Positions 27,279-39,800 of a stretch of 64,000 nucleotides of DNA are shown here, piece by piece (positions within the stretch are counted from its first letter, which is position 1; every line of letters starts with the position of its first letter). A program made the translations under genes and the position numbers. The DNA comes from Owenia fusiformis. Its lineage: Eukaryota > Annelida > Polychaeta > Sabellida > Oweniidae. The stretch is taken from the NCBI GenBank assembly GCA_903813345.2, contig CAIIXF020000011.1:4242571-4306570 (forward strand), given 5' to 3'. The notes beneath the pieces were generated by a model. It ran no database searches. It had not been told where the DNA came from and was given only the letters and a program-made list of their open reading frames with translations.

Positions 27279-29893
27279 CCGATTGTTTCAAATAAACATT
27301 TAAAACAAAAGTAACTGTGTCAGATAAGAACAACAAATGGGAGAGGAAAAAGAAGATAGTTGTTGGAGGAATAATATGTTACAAATAAATTATTGCATTA
27401 AAATTAATATTGCATGTTTCAAATTGTTTGAGATAAATGACACTCAATAGCAGCAAGCCGTAGACGTAATAGTAGGTACTATACTGTAGTTGCTATATTC
27501 CACCAAGCAACGATAAGCATGATATAGAATTAAACATAGAATAGTTGACATGCAGTAGTGACATCTACTTTTTGGTTGATTATAATTTTGTTTAAATTGA
27601 CAAGTGTTTTGGCAAAAAATAAGAATCGTATATAGAAAGGAGCTCTTTTGTGCAAACGATTCAAGGAACCAAGTAGTGAACGGCTCAAAGGACTGGAAAT
27701 CCATTTGAAGCTGGAGTCTTGCCGGATTCGAAGTTAGGACATAATCGGGGATGCGCGGAGTCTCCTGCAAAATAGTGAATGCATGTTAAAAATGCAATGT
27801 CAAAATACTCTTAGATAATGAAAATAAAAATGAAAATGTAGTTGCTTTAATAGTTTTTATCTCACTTTGAAAGAGTGCTATATAGCACTCTTTTGTCGAT
27901 GCCGTGTGCTAATGGGCGGGCGGGTGCCACATGAATCCAAATTCTGTCAAAATTCAAAGGTTTCAGGATAACCACATACTTGTTCCACTTGATCAGATTC
28001 GGCTTAGGGGATGCTTGGTAAATTACTTGGTAGCCATTTTGACTTTTTCAATAAATTTTGTCATCAAAATTCCGGGAAAACCACTCAACCGTTAAACTTG
28101 AAATTCATACAGATGCAAGAGCAGACTAGTGCCAAGATCTCATTTAATTTCATGCATGTCGCGTTAATTACATACTGACCATTTTGGTCTTCAACGTCTG
28201 ATATTCATCAACGTGTGTCTTGTCAAAGCAGTAAATGAAGTTTTAAACCCTTTATGTAATATCTTATGTTATACATATGAACGTAAGTCGATTGATTAAT
28301 TGTATTTGAACAATTATGAGTGGGGTCATTAGCCTTTAAAGGTAGCTTTCCTACATCGTTCCCGGGAACTTCATTGGAGCAAATGTTGTTAAACTCATGA
28401 AATACAGTACAAGATACATGATTGTATAATCGAATGCTGATACCATATAAAAATGCAGATTGGAATAATCATAAAAATTGACTGTATTACATATTATATT
28501 AGATATAATGTGACTTAACGCAATGACGTACATGATCAACATGTCTACAAATCTCAACAATGACCTCAAAGGCCTCCTCGCATATGACAAAAAACTGACA
28601 TTAGCGTGCGTGAACTGGCCAATAGAAATTGAATAAAATTTGTCCCCATCAGTAGCTATACTTGCAAATCGTTGGTGTGTTCGTATGTGGGAGTACCCTT
28701 TCGGACGGCTTCGGAAGCATGCACAAAGATGCAGCACCCCTAACTGTGCAAGCACTTAAAGTGAAAACAAGGTGCACTCTAGTCGTATTGAACGATCCCA
28801 ACATGTCGGTAAATCGAAAAATGTGGACACGTAGAGGGACTTTGGAAACCGTCTGTTTTTTTTATTTTGTAAGTAAAACCTTTCCACGTACATTCTTTTG
28901 ATGGATAACCACCGTGTAACAGGGAGAGAAAATTAACCAAATTCATTGTCTTCTTCACGAATGGCATTTCACTTTTCATTATTACTAAGCATACGAAACG
29001 ATTGAACTCTGGGAAGTATTATAGTTCGTCCAGTGCAATTGTACAATTGTATGTCATTTATGTCTTTTCTAGGGGTAATTTGATCATGATGTTCCAATGT
29101 GTGATAGATTATCAATCATACTACATATCGGTCTCACTCTTCTAAAATAGATGGCACCATGATATAGCATAGAAGCGATTGTTTGGTTTGTGTTCAGCTA
29201 TTGGAGATGTTCTCGCAATTTAACAGATATTACAGTTTTGAAAATGCGTTTTCTATCTATTGAACACTTTTATATAACCAGCTTTCGCCTATGTTTACTT
29301 AACACTTTGGCAACGTTTAATCCCCTCCCCACCCCACCATTCGTTTTGACTGACATATAAGTAAAATATAACAATACGCTATATATTTCCATGGATATTA
29401 GCTATACATCTATGCTGTATAAACGGATATGAAATTACATTATACTGTTATGTAATCAGTATTCGAACATGACTGTATTCATGCCTTCTTTTAACTGTGA
29501 ACAAAGTCAATGCTTCAGCTGGGTTATATTCGAGATCAATTCCCCGGCTCTGTACTAAGTGTTTCGTTCGGTGCACTCATTGGCCAGTTTAGGCCGTTCC
29601 ATTCTTTTCGCATCCCCCTCTCGTCTGCAAATTCAAAATGGCAGGGAAAAATTGTCCGGAGCCAACATTTTCTGTCGGTGCATTTGTAAACTGTAATCTC
29701 AGTAATTTCAATAATTATCAATGTAGTAGATATTCGTGAAACCAATAAAATAGGCCGAAATGTCAATAAAACAAATAAGTAAACAAATTGGAACAGCCAA
29801 ACGCTCAACCGGAAGTAAGAATGAAAAAAAGTGGAAATGAACATCGAAATTGACGATTTTGCAATATTCTGGTGAGTTTTCATGTTCGAATCG
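27279..29893. other. Convergent intergenic stretch, no gene seen
   Basis: Lies after the transgelin gene and before the palindrome at 29894. The open frames here (for example near 28351-28901) lack recognisable domains, flanking splice signals that agree, or composition unlike the background. The only structure I list in it is the 18-base palindrome at 27875-27892. Confidence 0.4.
27875..27892. repeat. Perfect palindrome gagtgctatatagcactc
   Basis: An 18-base perfect palindrome at the edge of a more GC-rich block (gggcgggcgggtgcc). It is probably the tip of an interspersed repeat extending to about 28080. No gene is seen in it. Confidence 0.5.
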
Positions 29894-30062
29894 TAATATA
29901 GACCTCAGAGCAGGCCAGTAGTTTCGAATACATCCCTTAGGTCTAGGCACAAAAGCTTTCGAACCGCTCACTCCCATCGGTCGTTCGGGGTACAGAATAC
30001 GTTTGTGCCTAGACCCTGCGGGGTGTATTCTAAACTAGTAGCCCTGCTCTTCGGTCTATATT
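29894..30062. mobile_element. 169-bp palindromic MITE
   Basis: aatatagacctcagagcagg at the left pairs with its near complement at the right (cctgctcttcggtctatatt-like), and aggtctaggcacaaa pairs with tttgtgcctagacc around a short loop. No coding capacity. Confidence 0.75.
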
Positions 30063-31331
30063 TCTTAATTTGTCTTTGTTTTTTTAATTTGTTAAAGTAC
30101 GCTAGCGCACAATTGCAATGTTTAACAATGGACGATCAATCTTGCACAGTAAGCTTACTCACACACGAACCACCCTGTAAATAGACAAAATAGTTTCAGG
30201 TTTCTATGTTTTTATTGTATCGTTTATTGTATCAGATACTTACTTACAAGAACTTTACCAAATCATTGTAAACTTACTAAACTAAAAATGTGATAAAATG
30301 TTTGTAATTAAAATGCAATATCTTCATGTTTTAAAGACAGAGAACACCTCATAGAGGATAAATATCATATCTCCTTCAATTTAAATCTAATTCGATCCTT
30401 GAATAATACAGTTGTTTAAATCGATATTAATCGAACTTAATTTCCAAATATATTTCATTAACCTTACAAATTGAATTTATAATACAACTACAACTTTTTG
30501 TTTTACGCCCGAAAGATAGATGATTAGATGATATACGAGCGAGTTTTGACCATGAATAGTAGAATAAAAGTTTAAGACCGTATGTGAAAAAATGCGTCAG
30601 TTCCCCTCTGAGTAAACTAAAATATTACAAACTTATCTGCACAAAATATAACCGTTATAACATTACAATTTTCCTTTGAAATGGTAAAATGTGAAATAAT
30701 TGTTATTTAACTTGTTTTAACTAACATTGATTTTTCTCAGATAACGAACACACATTCGTCCAAATTTTAAAATGCAGGGTGCACAAGTAGCATGGTATTA
30801 GCCAGGCGACGTCTCTCTCCAAACAGAGAATACTCAATTCTGATATTTAATCAATTGATATTTTGAAAATAAAGTCTAATAATATTATACTGCCTTAAAC
30901 TCATTTTTACTTCAACTATCTAGATTCGCCTCGCTTTTTACTTATCCGGACTATAACCCTGTACGGTATAGGAGCTAACTGTCTTATGGTCGACCTGGGA
31001 GTTACACATACTATGGGATATAAATATACACATCTATCATTCTAGGATCTATCTATCTACAAATAATTTATATTATACAGTTATAAAATGTAGAAAAATA
31101 AAGTATTTGTATAAGTTAATTGTTAATATATACACCAATTATTACAGTGCACCTATTTACAAATTGTACATATTTCAAACGTACATTTCGACCTATATTT
31201 ACAGACATTACTTCTTAAGATATTTTTTTGTTTTCAAGGTAAGCCTGGTTGAATATTAGTACCCAGGGCTAAGATTGGGCACTGAACGAAATAAAGTGAA
31301 TTGGTTGTATACTATATTGAAGGAAAGATTT

Positions 31332-31583
31332 GAGCCAGGCCATAGGAAAGGGGTCTTATCACAGGTGTTTTCAATAATCTGTTTTTTTTGTTAATCTTAA
31401 AAAGCACAGATACCTTTCAAATGAGCCATGGCTCATGTCTTAACAATTTTCCTTGCAGATATAAACCAATTAGACAGATTTTCCTTTTAAAGAGCACATT
31501 TTTAGTTTAATCTTGGGCACATTTTTAGCTTTGTAGTATAATTTAATTTTTGTGATAAGACCGGTCTACCTATGTTGATGCTC
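31332..31583. mobile_element. MITE, GAGCCAGGCC family, copy B
   Basis: Same length (252 bp), end sequences and internal order (ggggtcttatcaca, cctttcaaatgagccatgg, gtgataagaccggt) as the copy at 2133. The right terminus is slightly diverged (tgatgctc in place of ccaggctc). Confidence 0.8.
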
Positions 31584-31711
31584 ATTTATCAGATGGGAAA
31601 AATATGGACAATTTGGGTTCTATCAGTCTGAAATCCATCCAAGTAGGCACCTGTAGCTAAAGCAATTTTCAACATATCGTCTTCTAATATGAGTATATCA
31701 TACATAATATG

Positions 31712-31850
31712 GAGGTTAAGATGTACGCTTTTAAGAGGACCTGTACTTCAGCGTGTGATACTTGTACTTTGACCCCCGGGGATTATTTTCCCGCTCTCAA
31801 TTCACTTTCCCAGGGACCCAATTGAAATTCCGTATACCTTTATACTCAAT
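31712..31850. repeat. Dispersed repeat, inverted relative to 57540-57690
   Basis: Blocks ggaggttaag, aagaggacctgtac, gacccccggggatta, tcaattcactt and gggacccaatt appear here. They appear in reverse complement and reverse order at about 57540-57690. This is a repeat family with a shared GACCCCCGGGG core. Confidence 0.65.
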
Positions 31851-32005
31851 CAAACAGTAAAATAGGAAAACGTATCCACAGTGGACCGGAATTCTATACC
31901 GGGTCATGTACACGTTTTTAAAAAGAACGTGTGTCTTAACTTCCCTATAAAAGGTGAACTATTCCTCCATCCGTATTCGCTATACATGTCTTTACCTATA
32001 ATATA

Positions 32006-33080
32006 CAGGGTGTCCCAGAACTCATGAGAATTTTTTTAGGGAGATATAAGGCATGGGTGATTTTTCTTCAAATTTGGTACTCTTATTAAACATAACTGAC
32101 ATGAATTTCAGACACATATCTTTTATATTTCCGAATTTATTGACATTTGAATTATACATCGCCACAAACCCCGGAGTTGTCGGGAAAATACAACAGTTTA
32201 TGTCACATTTTGTCAATTTTATACAAATTCTCAACGATAAAACCAACATTTTTTGTATAAACTTAGTTGAGTATTTTTCTCATATTGATGATGCGCTTTG
32301 ATAAAACGATATATAAATTTTGAGAGAGACCCAATACATCAACAGATTGTACATTTGGTTTGCTGAAAGATCATTATAACATGTTCCTGAGGGACTGACA
32401 GAAATTCTCTATTTGCTAGCCAATATGATCTTGCATATTGACAATGTACCAGTGAATAAGTCACTACATGCATGTCAGTAGTGCATCCAATTTACTTTCT
32501 ATTGAGTATAGTACAGTATAGTAGCTCCACATACTTGTCAGATTTTGCTCTACTAGACTTTCCATTTCTTTAGTGACCTTAAACAAAGATTAGTGGGCCA
32601 TGTCACTGAAATGGATGAAGAATTGAGTCATGTTGTTTCAGAGAACCCTACAGAAATGGCTATAGAACGATTTGGGAATGTGTATAAAGAGTAGCTGAAA
32701 AGACATAAACCGCAGATAATATGCTATAACCCGGGTGCTATAATAACTCTGTAGAGATAAGTTAGCTGAATGTGTATGATCCTATTAACTTATGTACTGA
32801 AACGCTGAAATAATTCAATGAAAACAATGCTATTGTAGTAGAGAAGTTGTGTAAATATTATCAACATGTGACGTAAATTGTTGTATTTCTCAGACTACTC
32901 CGGGGTTTGTGACGATGTAGAATTCAAATGTCAATAAATTCGGAAATATAAAAGATATGTGCCTAAAATTCATGTCAGTTATTCCTCAATGTTTGTTTAT
33001 AAAGTGCACTTAATTTGAAGAAAAATCATTCATGCCTTATATCTCCCTCAAAAAATTCTCATGAGTTCTGGGACACCCTG
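32006..33080 (+). mobile_element. Degraded mariner-type transposon
   Basis: 1075 bp flanked by TA (32004-32005 and 33081-33082). The termini are cagggtgtcccagaactcat and its exact complement, with pairing continuing through agatataaggcatg and the fattcaa-type block for at least 70 bp. On the plus strand around 32430-32690 transposase traces are legible (LHIDNVPVNKSLHAC, then SDFALLDFPFL and SDLKQRLVGHVTEMDEEL). They match the mariner segment HIDNAxxH...SPDLAxxDFxxF...LK..L. Stops and shifts make it inactive. Confidence 0.85.
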
Positions 33081-33660
33081 TAGATATCACTAAATTAATT
33101 TTTACAAATCTAAGTGCTAAAATCTTATATCTTTCCAAAAAGGTGGCGTAAGACACACACTTTATCGGAAGATACAATAAATATAACATTTATTGCAAAT
33201 ATATTGCAAAAATAAATACATTTATTAAGTATTTCAAAAACAAAATTTAAAATGAAAGAACGCACCATATATTCATTGCACCTTCAAAAACGTCAAGGTG
33301 TACAAAAAGTAATACTGCATGTTTCAGGCAGAATATTTTAAAGCCTTCAATTACAAAAAAATAAATACAACATGTACAAGTAACACACATGGACATGTTT
33401 AACGTAAATGATTTGAAAATTACAAATTTAAATTACACATTACAATTAAGTTGAAATCACATTAAACTAAAATACACTCTTTGTCACCCATATTCCGCCA
33501 GTCCAGTCGAAATCTGTCGGCTCTTCTCTCGACCATCGCTTAAAGAAAAGGACAATATACAGTACCGTATGCACGTTGTGATTTTTATCAATAGAGGACA
33601 AATCTTTTATAATCTCGATCTCATGAGCATGTCGTGGTGTTTTTGTAACTTTTTTAAAGC

Positions 33661-35160
33661 TAAAGGCCCGGTCACACCGCCTGAACGTTGCTGGAGCGTT
33701 CCTTGAACGTTGAAAAAATCACCAACGCTCGTAAACGTTCACCACCGTTTAACAAAAGTTGGCATCCGTTAAAGCAACGCTGTAAACGCTCGGCCAACGC
33801 GGATGTTTCTCGAGTGGCCATCCTAACGCTCCAAAAGTTTTGAGCTGCTCAAAATATTGCGAGCGTTGAAAAGGGACAATTTTACGCCCTGGCAAAGTTT
33901 ATCACCGCTCCACCAACGCCCAGTCAAAGTTTGGCACCGCTAGACGCAAGTTCGTGGACGCTTGAATCCGCTAGACCAACTCAGAAATCTTAAACGCTGG
34001 ACCACCGCTGCTTCGCCAGCGTTGCCCGGGCGGCGATTAAACGTTGCACAAACGTCGGTGGAGCGGTTGTTAGCGTTTTATCAGCGTACATGGGGTTGTT
34101 GGAACGGTGTCGGACGTTGTCGCAGCGTTCCATGGCGGCGATGAACTTTGCATTGGCGTTGGTATAGAGGTGTCGGAGCGGGACCAGGATTTGGCTATAA
34201 ATACGTGGAGAAATGCACCACTGTGTAGAACACTGTGGAGACACTTGTGCATTTTACATTTGATATATATTCATGTCTGGCATTTCAATTTTTTGCATTG
34301 TAAATTCCTAAATTAAGCGCTCAAAGTTTGTGATTTTGGATTTTAAAAAGGAGAATTATGCGATTTTTGTTTTTCATTAAATGTTAATACAAATAGACTT
34401 TTACCGAGACCTTTATTCAAATATAGTATATACCTAGTGTTTTCACGTCAAGCAATTCAATAAATTATCTGTGAATTTTCTGCGCAGCTTGTAAAATGTT
34501 GCACTCGTCATGGTATTATACAAAAATTTGATGCGCGCACAGCAATGCAAAAATTTGTCATGCGTCATGATTATTACTTTGCTGTAAATGTTATTTGACA
34601 TTGTTAAAGCAATTTGAACGTAAATCGGTTCCAAGTAATGGAAATGCAACGATAAAATTGTGATATGTTTGTTTGAAATGATATGAGAGATTATTAAAGA
34701 AAATTGTAATGTTATTCATTCTTAATGTCATATTACATTAATAGAAGCACTTTAGATTTAAAACATTTCTTCTTTAATCCTTGAAGGACTTTTGTTAAAG
34801 TTACAAATTCCAATAAAGGTCTTTACTCTTAAACACTTCCCACTTGAAATAATTTCCCAGTAGTCAAACGCGATATGCTGCTAAACCAACGCTGCTGCTA
34901 TTTATACCCCCGCCAAGGCAACGCTCTCATGCGCAGAACGCCGCTATACCAACGCTCGCATTACCGCTAAACAAACGCTAGCTACCGCTCGCAACCGCTT
35001 AACCAACGCTAAAGCAACGCCGGCTTCAGCGGTGCACCGCTAAGCCAACGCCCGTGTTTTTGTTTTTTCCCCATTTTGTGCGCGTTGACGAGCGTTGATG
35101 AATTTTTTCAACGTTCAAGGAACGCTCCAGCAACGTCCGGGCGGTGTGACCGGGCCTTTA
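33661..35160. mobile_element. 1500-bp DNA element with TAAAGGCCCGGTCACACCG ends and subterminal repeat arrays
   Basis: The first 59 bases (taaaggcccggtcacaccgc...) return as reverse complement at 35102-35160. Both subterminal regions (about 33690-34160 and 34870-35110) are packed with short CAACGCT / AACGTT / ACCGCT motifs, while the AT-rich centre is unlike them. Open frames at 33962-34316 follow the repeats and show no transposase motif. It is therefore non-autonomous. The superfamily is not certain from what I can see. Confidence 0.8.
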
Positions 35161-35430
35161 AGTCATAACATTGTGTGACGTTTTTTATCGTTAAACGATA
35201 AAGCCTTTTTCATATTCAAAATACGCTGTTAAGTTTTATTTAAGGAATAAGACAGAGATTATATGATTTATGACGCAATATATGACCGAAAACTTTATTC
35301 AGTTCATTGGCAAGGGCCAGAATAGAATCTGGGGTCATATATTTGACATAAATCATAAAATCGTGGTCTTTGTTACGATTCTGATATGATAAACGAACCA
35401 TAAAAGAAACTTTTTAAATAAGTGGTCATA

Positions 35431-36404
35431 CAGGGTGACCCAAAAAATGCAACCCTCCATTTCTTCAATATTTTTCTTAAATGGAAGTAAATTGCTCCGA
35501 GATTTGGCACACAAGGACTTCATTCAATGTGGGATCCTCTGGCAAAGTTTTAATAATCATAGTCTTATATTGATAGAGTTATGGTTGTTTCAAAATATGC
35601 TCCAGATATCGTCGATTTCGCTGAAAACAAACTTGCAATGGTCGAGGAAAACTGTTCATAACACGGATGCATTTTTCCCCATGGGTATGGCTCAAATTTT
35701 TGCAGTCATTGCTTGTTGGAGTTCTGCAATTGCAGTAGGGTTATTTCCATACACATTATCCTTTAAATAACCCCATATATAGAAGTCAGGGGCATTGAGA
35801 TCAAGACGTTGGAATGACCATGGGTTCTCCATCCTAGGAGAGATAATCTTCTCATAGAAATGACTAGTGAGCCAGGCTATGCTATCATAAGAAGTGTGAG
35901 GAGTAGCTCCATACTTCTAGAGCCACTGTTCTTGTCTATTGAAGCCTGTATGTCATTCTAGAACTGCCTAGAACTTCCTGGGAACGCCAATATTGCGCTG
36001 TGTGTTAACAGTAACAGTGTTGCCATTATCAACCTCAAACCAAAAGGGGCTGATGATTTCATGTTTGGAAATTGGCAGCCCAAGCTGTGCATTTAACAGA
36101 ATGAAGGGGCCTTTGAAGCACTTCATCTGGAATTTGTGATCCCAGAACGCATTATTTCTTGAGTTTACATGTTCAGAAAGAAGGGAATGTGATTCATCCG
36201 AAAACCTAACATTGGAAATGGACGACATTTGGAGCATATTTTGGAACGACCATAACTCTATCAATATAAGGCTATGATTATTGAAACTTTGCCAGATGAT
36301 CCCACATTGAATGAAGTCTGTGTGTGCCAAATTTCAGAGCAATTAATCTTCATTGATGAAAAATATTGAAGAAATGGAGGGTTGCATTTTTTTGGGTCAC
36401 CCTG
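35431..36404 (-). mobile_element. Degraded mariner-type transposon
   Basis: 974 bp flanked by TA. The ends are cagggtgacccaaaaaatgc and its complement, and the first roughly 170 bases at each side are related (including tttaataatcatagtcttat against its complement near 36270). On the minus strand the transposase can still be read: VRFSDESHSLLSEHVNSRNN, NGNTVTVNTQRNIGVPRKF, then ATPHTSYDSIAWLTSHF and LDLNAPDFYIWGYLKDNVYG. The last is the SPDLNxxDFYxWGxLKxxVY signature. A stop and shifts interrupt it. It lies just downstream of the CUB-gene stop. Confidence 0.88.
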
Positions 36405-36409
36405 TACAA

Positions 36410-36621
36410 TAAAGCTTCAGTCATACCATTGACACTTTGTGAAGTTGTCTATCACTATATGATAAAGCTTTAGTCGTACCATTAACTCTTTGTGACGTTT
36501 TCTATTGTTATATGATAAAGCTTTAGTCATACCATAGACACTTTGTGACGTTTTCTGTTGTTATATAATTAAGCTTGTGTCACACCATAGATACTTTGTG
36601 ATGTGTCCTATCATTATGTGT
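36410..36621. repeat. Tandem repeat, four units of about 53 bp
   Basis: Units begin aagctt(t/c)agtcataccat and continue cactttgtgacgttttct...ttatatgat. Four can be aligned, the last two the most alike. The fourth overlaps the final codons and stop (36580-36582) of the CUB receptor gene on the minus strand. Confidence 0.85.
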
Positions 36622-36824
36622 TAATATATGAAGATCATCTGATGACGTCCCAGGTCTGGAGAGGAATCGAACCTGGGCTGAGTCCATCATTTGCTTTTTA
36701 TGTTTCTTCTTTTTTGTTCTTCGTCTTTTGTGTACAACACAGATAATGATAATTGTTAGGATAACAATTGCAACTATTATCCCTATTATGACGTGGACAG
36801 TGTTTGTTCTACGTTTTACTGGAC
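36580..36824 (-). CDS. Transmembrane and cytoplasmic tail exon
   Basis: Acceptor ttattctag|, phase 1. Encodes CPVKRRTNTVHVIIGIIVAI, VILTIIIICVVHKRRRTKKK, then a short tail ending HHKVSMV-stop. There is one helix of about 20 residues followed by eight or more basic residues, so the N-terminus is outside. The last residues S-M-V fit a class I PDZ ligand (S/T-x-hydrophobic). Confidence 0.93.
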
Positions 36825-39800
36825 CTAGAATAAAACATATATTCATTGCCAATGTTCAGTAGTTTGCAATAACAGTTGTTTAAACTGTAAAATTTTGGGC
36901 AATTGATTATATAAACAACAAAATCTTGACGGAAATAGACTCTGATACACCAAATCAATTGTTAAAACTGAAAATATGTCAATCTAATATTGGGTAATAT
37001 TTCAACAAAAATAATACTAACGAATCGTAAGAATTCTTAAAAACGTCTCTAAAGATGTAAGTGCAACAGTATTATTTGTTATTTCGCGAGGTACAAAAAT
37101 TATGAAGTTGTTAAAATGTGGTCAAAAGAAATCACGGGTATTTTGTAAATGTGTATTGAATGGAAGCAGTGGTGTAAACTAACAGATCGATGTGTGATAA
37201 ATGGTAGCAGCGGTACAAGTGTGCAGCTGTATATTCAATTGAAGCTGAGGTGAAAAAGTGCAGTTGTGTACTCAATGGAAGCTGGGTGTTAATGTGCAAA
37301 TCTACTTTCAATGGGAGCAGTGGTGTAAATGTGCAGTTGTGTATTCAATAGCTGAGGTAATGGTAAGGTGCAGATGTGTTTTCAATGGAAGCAGGAGCAA
37401 GTGTGCAGTTGTGTAATCAATGGAAGCAGTTATTTGAATGTATAGATGTGAATTCAGGGGAAGCAGTGGTGTTTTGAAGATGTGGTGGTGTAAATTAAAT
37501 GTGTAAATGATTAGTTGGGAGAACGCTTGTGAAATGTAATTTAGCTCCGAATACCGGAATTCATGAACAATTGGACATCCAATGGTACACATAGTTCGAA
37601 TATATTTTTTGAATAACTTATAACTATTCTAAATTTGCTTGGCAGAAATAGTCAAGGCGAGAGGTGATACCTTCAACAATTGTAATATGTTAGCCAGGTG
37701 CAATACATAAACACTTAATTGTGTGCTTCGATGTAGATTAAGGGAACACTCAATTTTTATATGCAGATTAAAAAGAAACACTCGTTAGATTATAAATGCA
37801 GATTAAGGAAAACGTTTGAATATAAAGATAGCTACACACGATTGTGATATCGCTATCTGAAAGACTAGGGAAAGGGGAAGTGGGCTGGAGATAGTTTTCT
37901 CGTGCTTGAGATCATAATTTGGGATATTGGTCAATAGAGTTCAGTTATGTTTAATAGAATTTGCATACTACATTGTTAAAATGTTTCGTCAATTGAAGAA
38001 TTTCAAGATTTCAAATATAATACAACAATCACCAATTCTAAGTAAAACACTCAATGTTAATATGTGTGAATGCTGTATTTTAATCACTATAAAAATGTCC
38101 ATAATAGACTAACTCACCTGAACCTATAGAATTAAAAGAAATAAGTAGAGATTTTAAAATTCTAACCAGGTAAAATATATCGGAAATAAAAAGTGACTAG
38201 ATGGTCCTTAAATTGTCAACCCCTGTACGGTACGTAAAGACAATAGACTTGCAAGAAAATCTGTTTTAAATTGAGTTAAAACGCACAACGGAGTAATGTG
38301 CTTTCATCGAAGTATTATTGACCATTTGAAAACAAATTGTGGCCCTTAAGCTGTCACAGTAAATCTAATTCCTGGCTTAATTTGATGCATTTACCAGTGA
38401 TCTGTCAGCTTCTTTATTAACTCCCATAATGCGTTTTAACTCAGTGAATAAAACAAGTTCTTTCTATATGGTATTCGAAAATAACTAGTTTTAAATAATG
38501 ATCTAAAAATCAGAAATTAATGATATAGGATAGGCCATAAAAGGGGACACTATGTGCCGATCTAAAATTCGGTACACAAAAATGAACCATGTGCAACATA
38601 TATCGGAAATAAGATATACTCGCGAAATTTGTATACAGGGTGTCTAGGTATACAGGTATACCCCTCCCCAAAGGCAGACATAAACCAGTGTCGTCATATG
38701 TGTTCTGTATCATTTTAAAGATTATTAAAAGTTACAATTATTTTGAAAATATCCCCCAAATAGGAAAAAGTTACAGTCATTTCAAAATTTAGTGCTTGGC
38801 CAAAATAAAGTTCAATTTTACACCACATTATTGCTCAATGTGTCCTACATTTTTTTGAATTTTGAAATCCTCTAAATCCTCTAAATCCCATTAAGGCACT
38901 TTGGAAGAGTTTCCTCTACCCTCACTGTTCTTTTTCTAACTCAATATCCACCGACCCGAAAAGAATTGCTGATGTTAAGATTGCCTGTGAGGACATATTG
39001 ACTTGTGATTTGATGTAGAATTTAACTTAATTTTGGCCAAACACTAATTTTGAAATGCCTGTAATTTTTCATGTTTGAGAGTTGAACCATGATACTTGGC
39101 GAATCAATGTAACTGTAAGCTTTAAAATGATATATGACACATACTATTAAGTCACTGGTATGTGTCTGCCTAGGGAGACCATACTTTCGGGACACCCTTA
39201 ATATATAGCAAATATAGATGCACGAAATGAAGTGCTTTACGAGTGTCCTGTTTTATTGCAAACAGAAACTAACAAAATTATGATTACGTTAAAATGATTA
39301 AGACTACAAACTAAAATGTTGATGGCATAATATTGAAAGAAAGAAAATATAATGAAAAGTATAATGAAAAAACGAATAGGCTCGATATGTTTTGTCATGG
39401 TTACTATGGGAATACTTACAACTTTCAAGTTCATCCGAGTAATCACCATGGCCACAGTTGTGTAAACGATTACATTTGAGACTGTTGGGAATACATACAT
39501 TTGTATTGACTGCACATCTAAAGCCAGGACAGGGGTCTTTCCCTATACTTGATGACGAACTAGAGCCTGCAATTAAAGTATTTGTTCATTCACTTTTCTT
39601 TACGTTTCGTTATCTTTACTACTACAATAGTCCTATATCTATTAAGTAATTAATGTGTATTTTCTACATTACAATCACTAAATCAACAAAGTATTAATTG
39701 TTATCTATGGAATATAATAAGTGTACATTACATATAGTTGTTTAACACCTGGGGTATATGTTTATTCTCTTACTTGTTTTCCCAACAGATCGAGGCATGT

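Noticed and set aside
28351-28901. Opposed ORFs around 28.6 kb
   Set aside because: No recognisable domain, no agreeing splice sites, composition close to background.
33962-34316. Overlapping ORFs of Arg/Ala/Thr-rich character
   Set aside because: They follow the short CAACGCT-type repeats of the 1500-bp element and change frame freely. No transposase motif.
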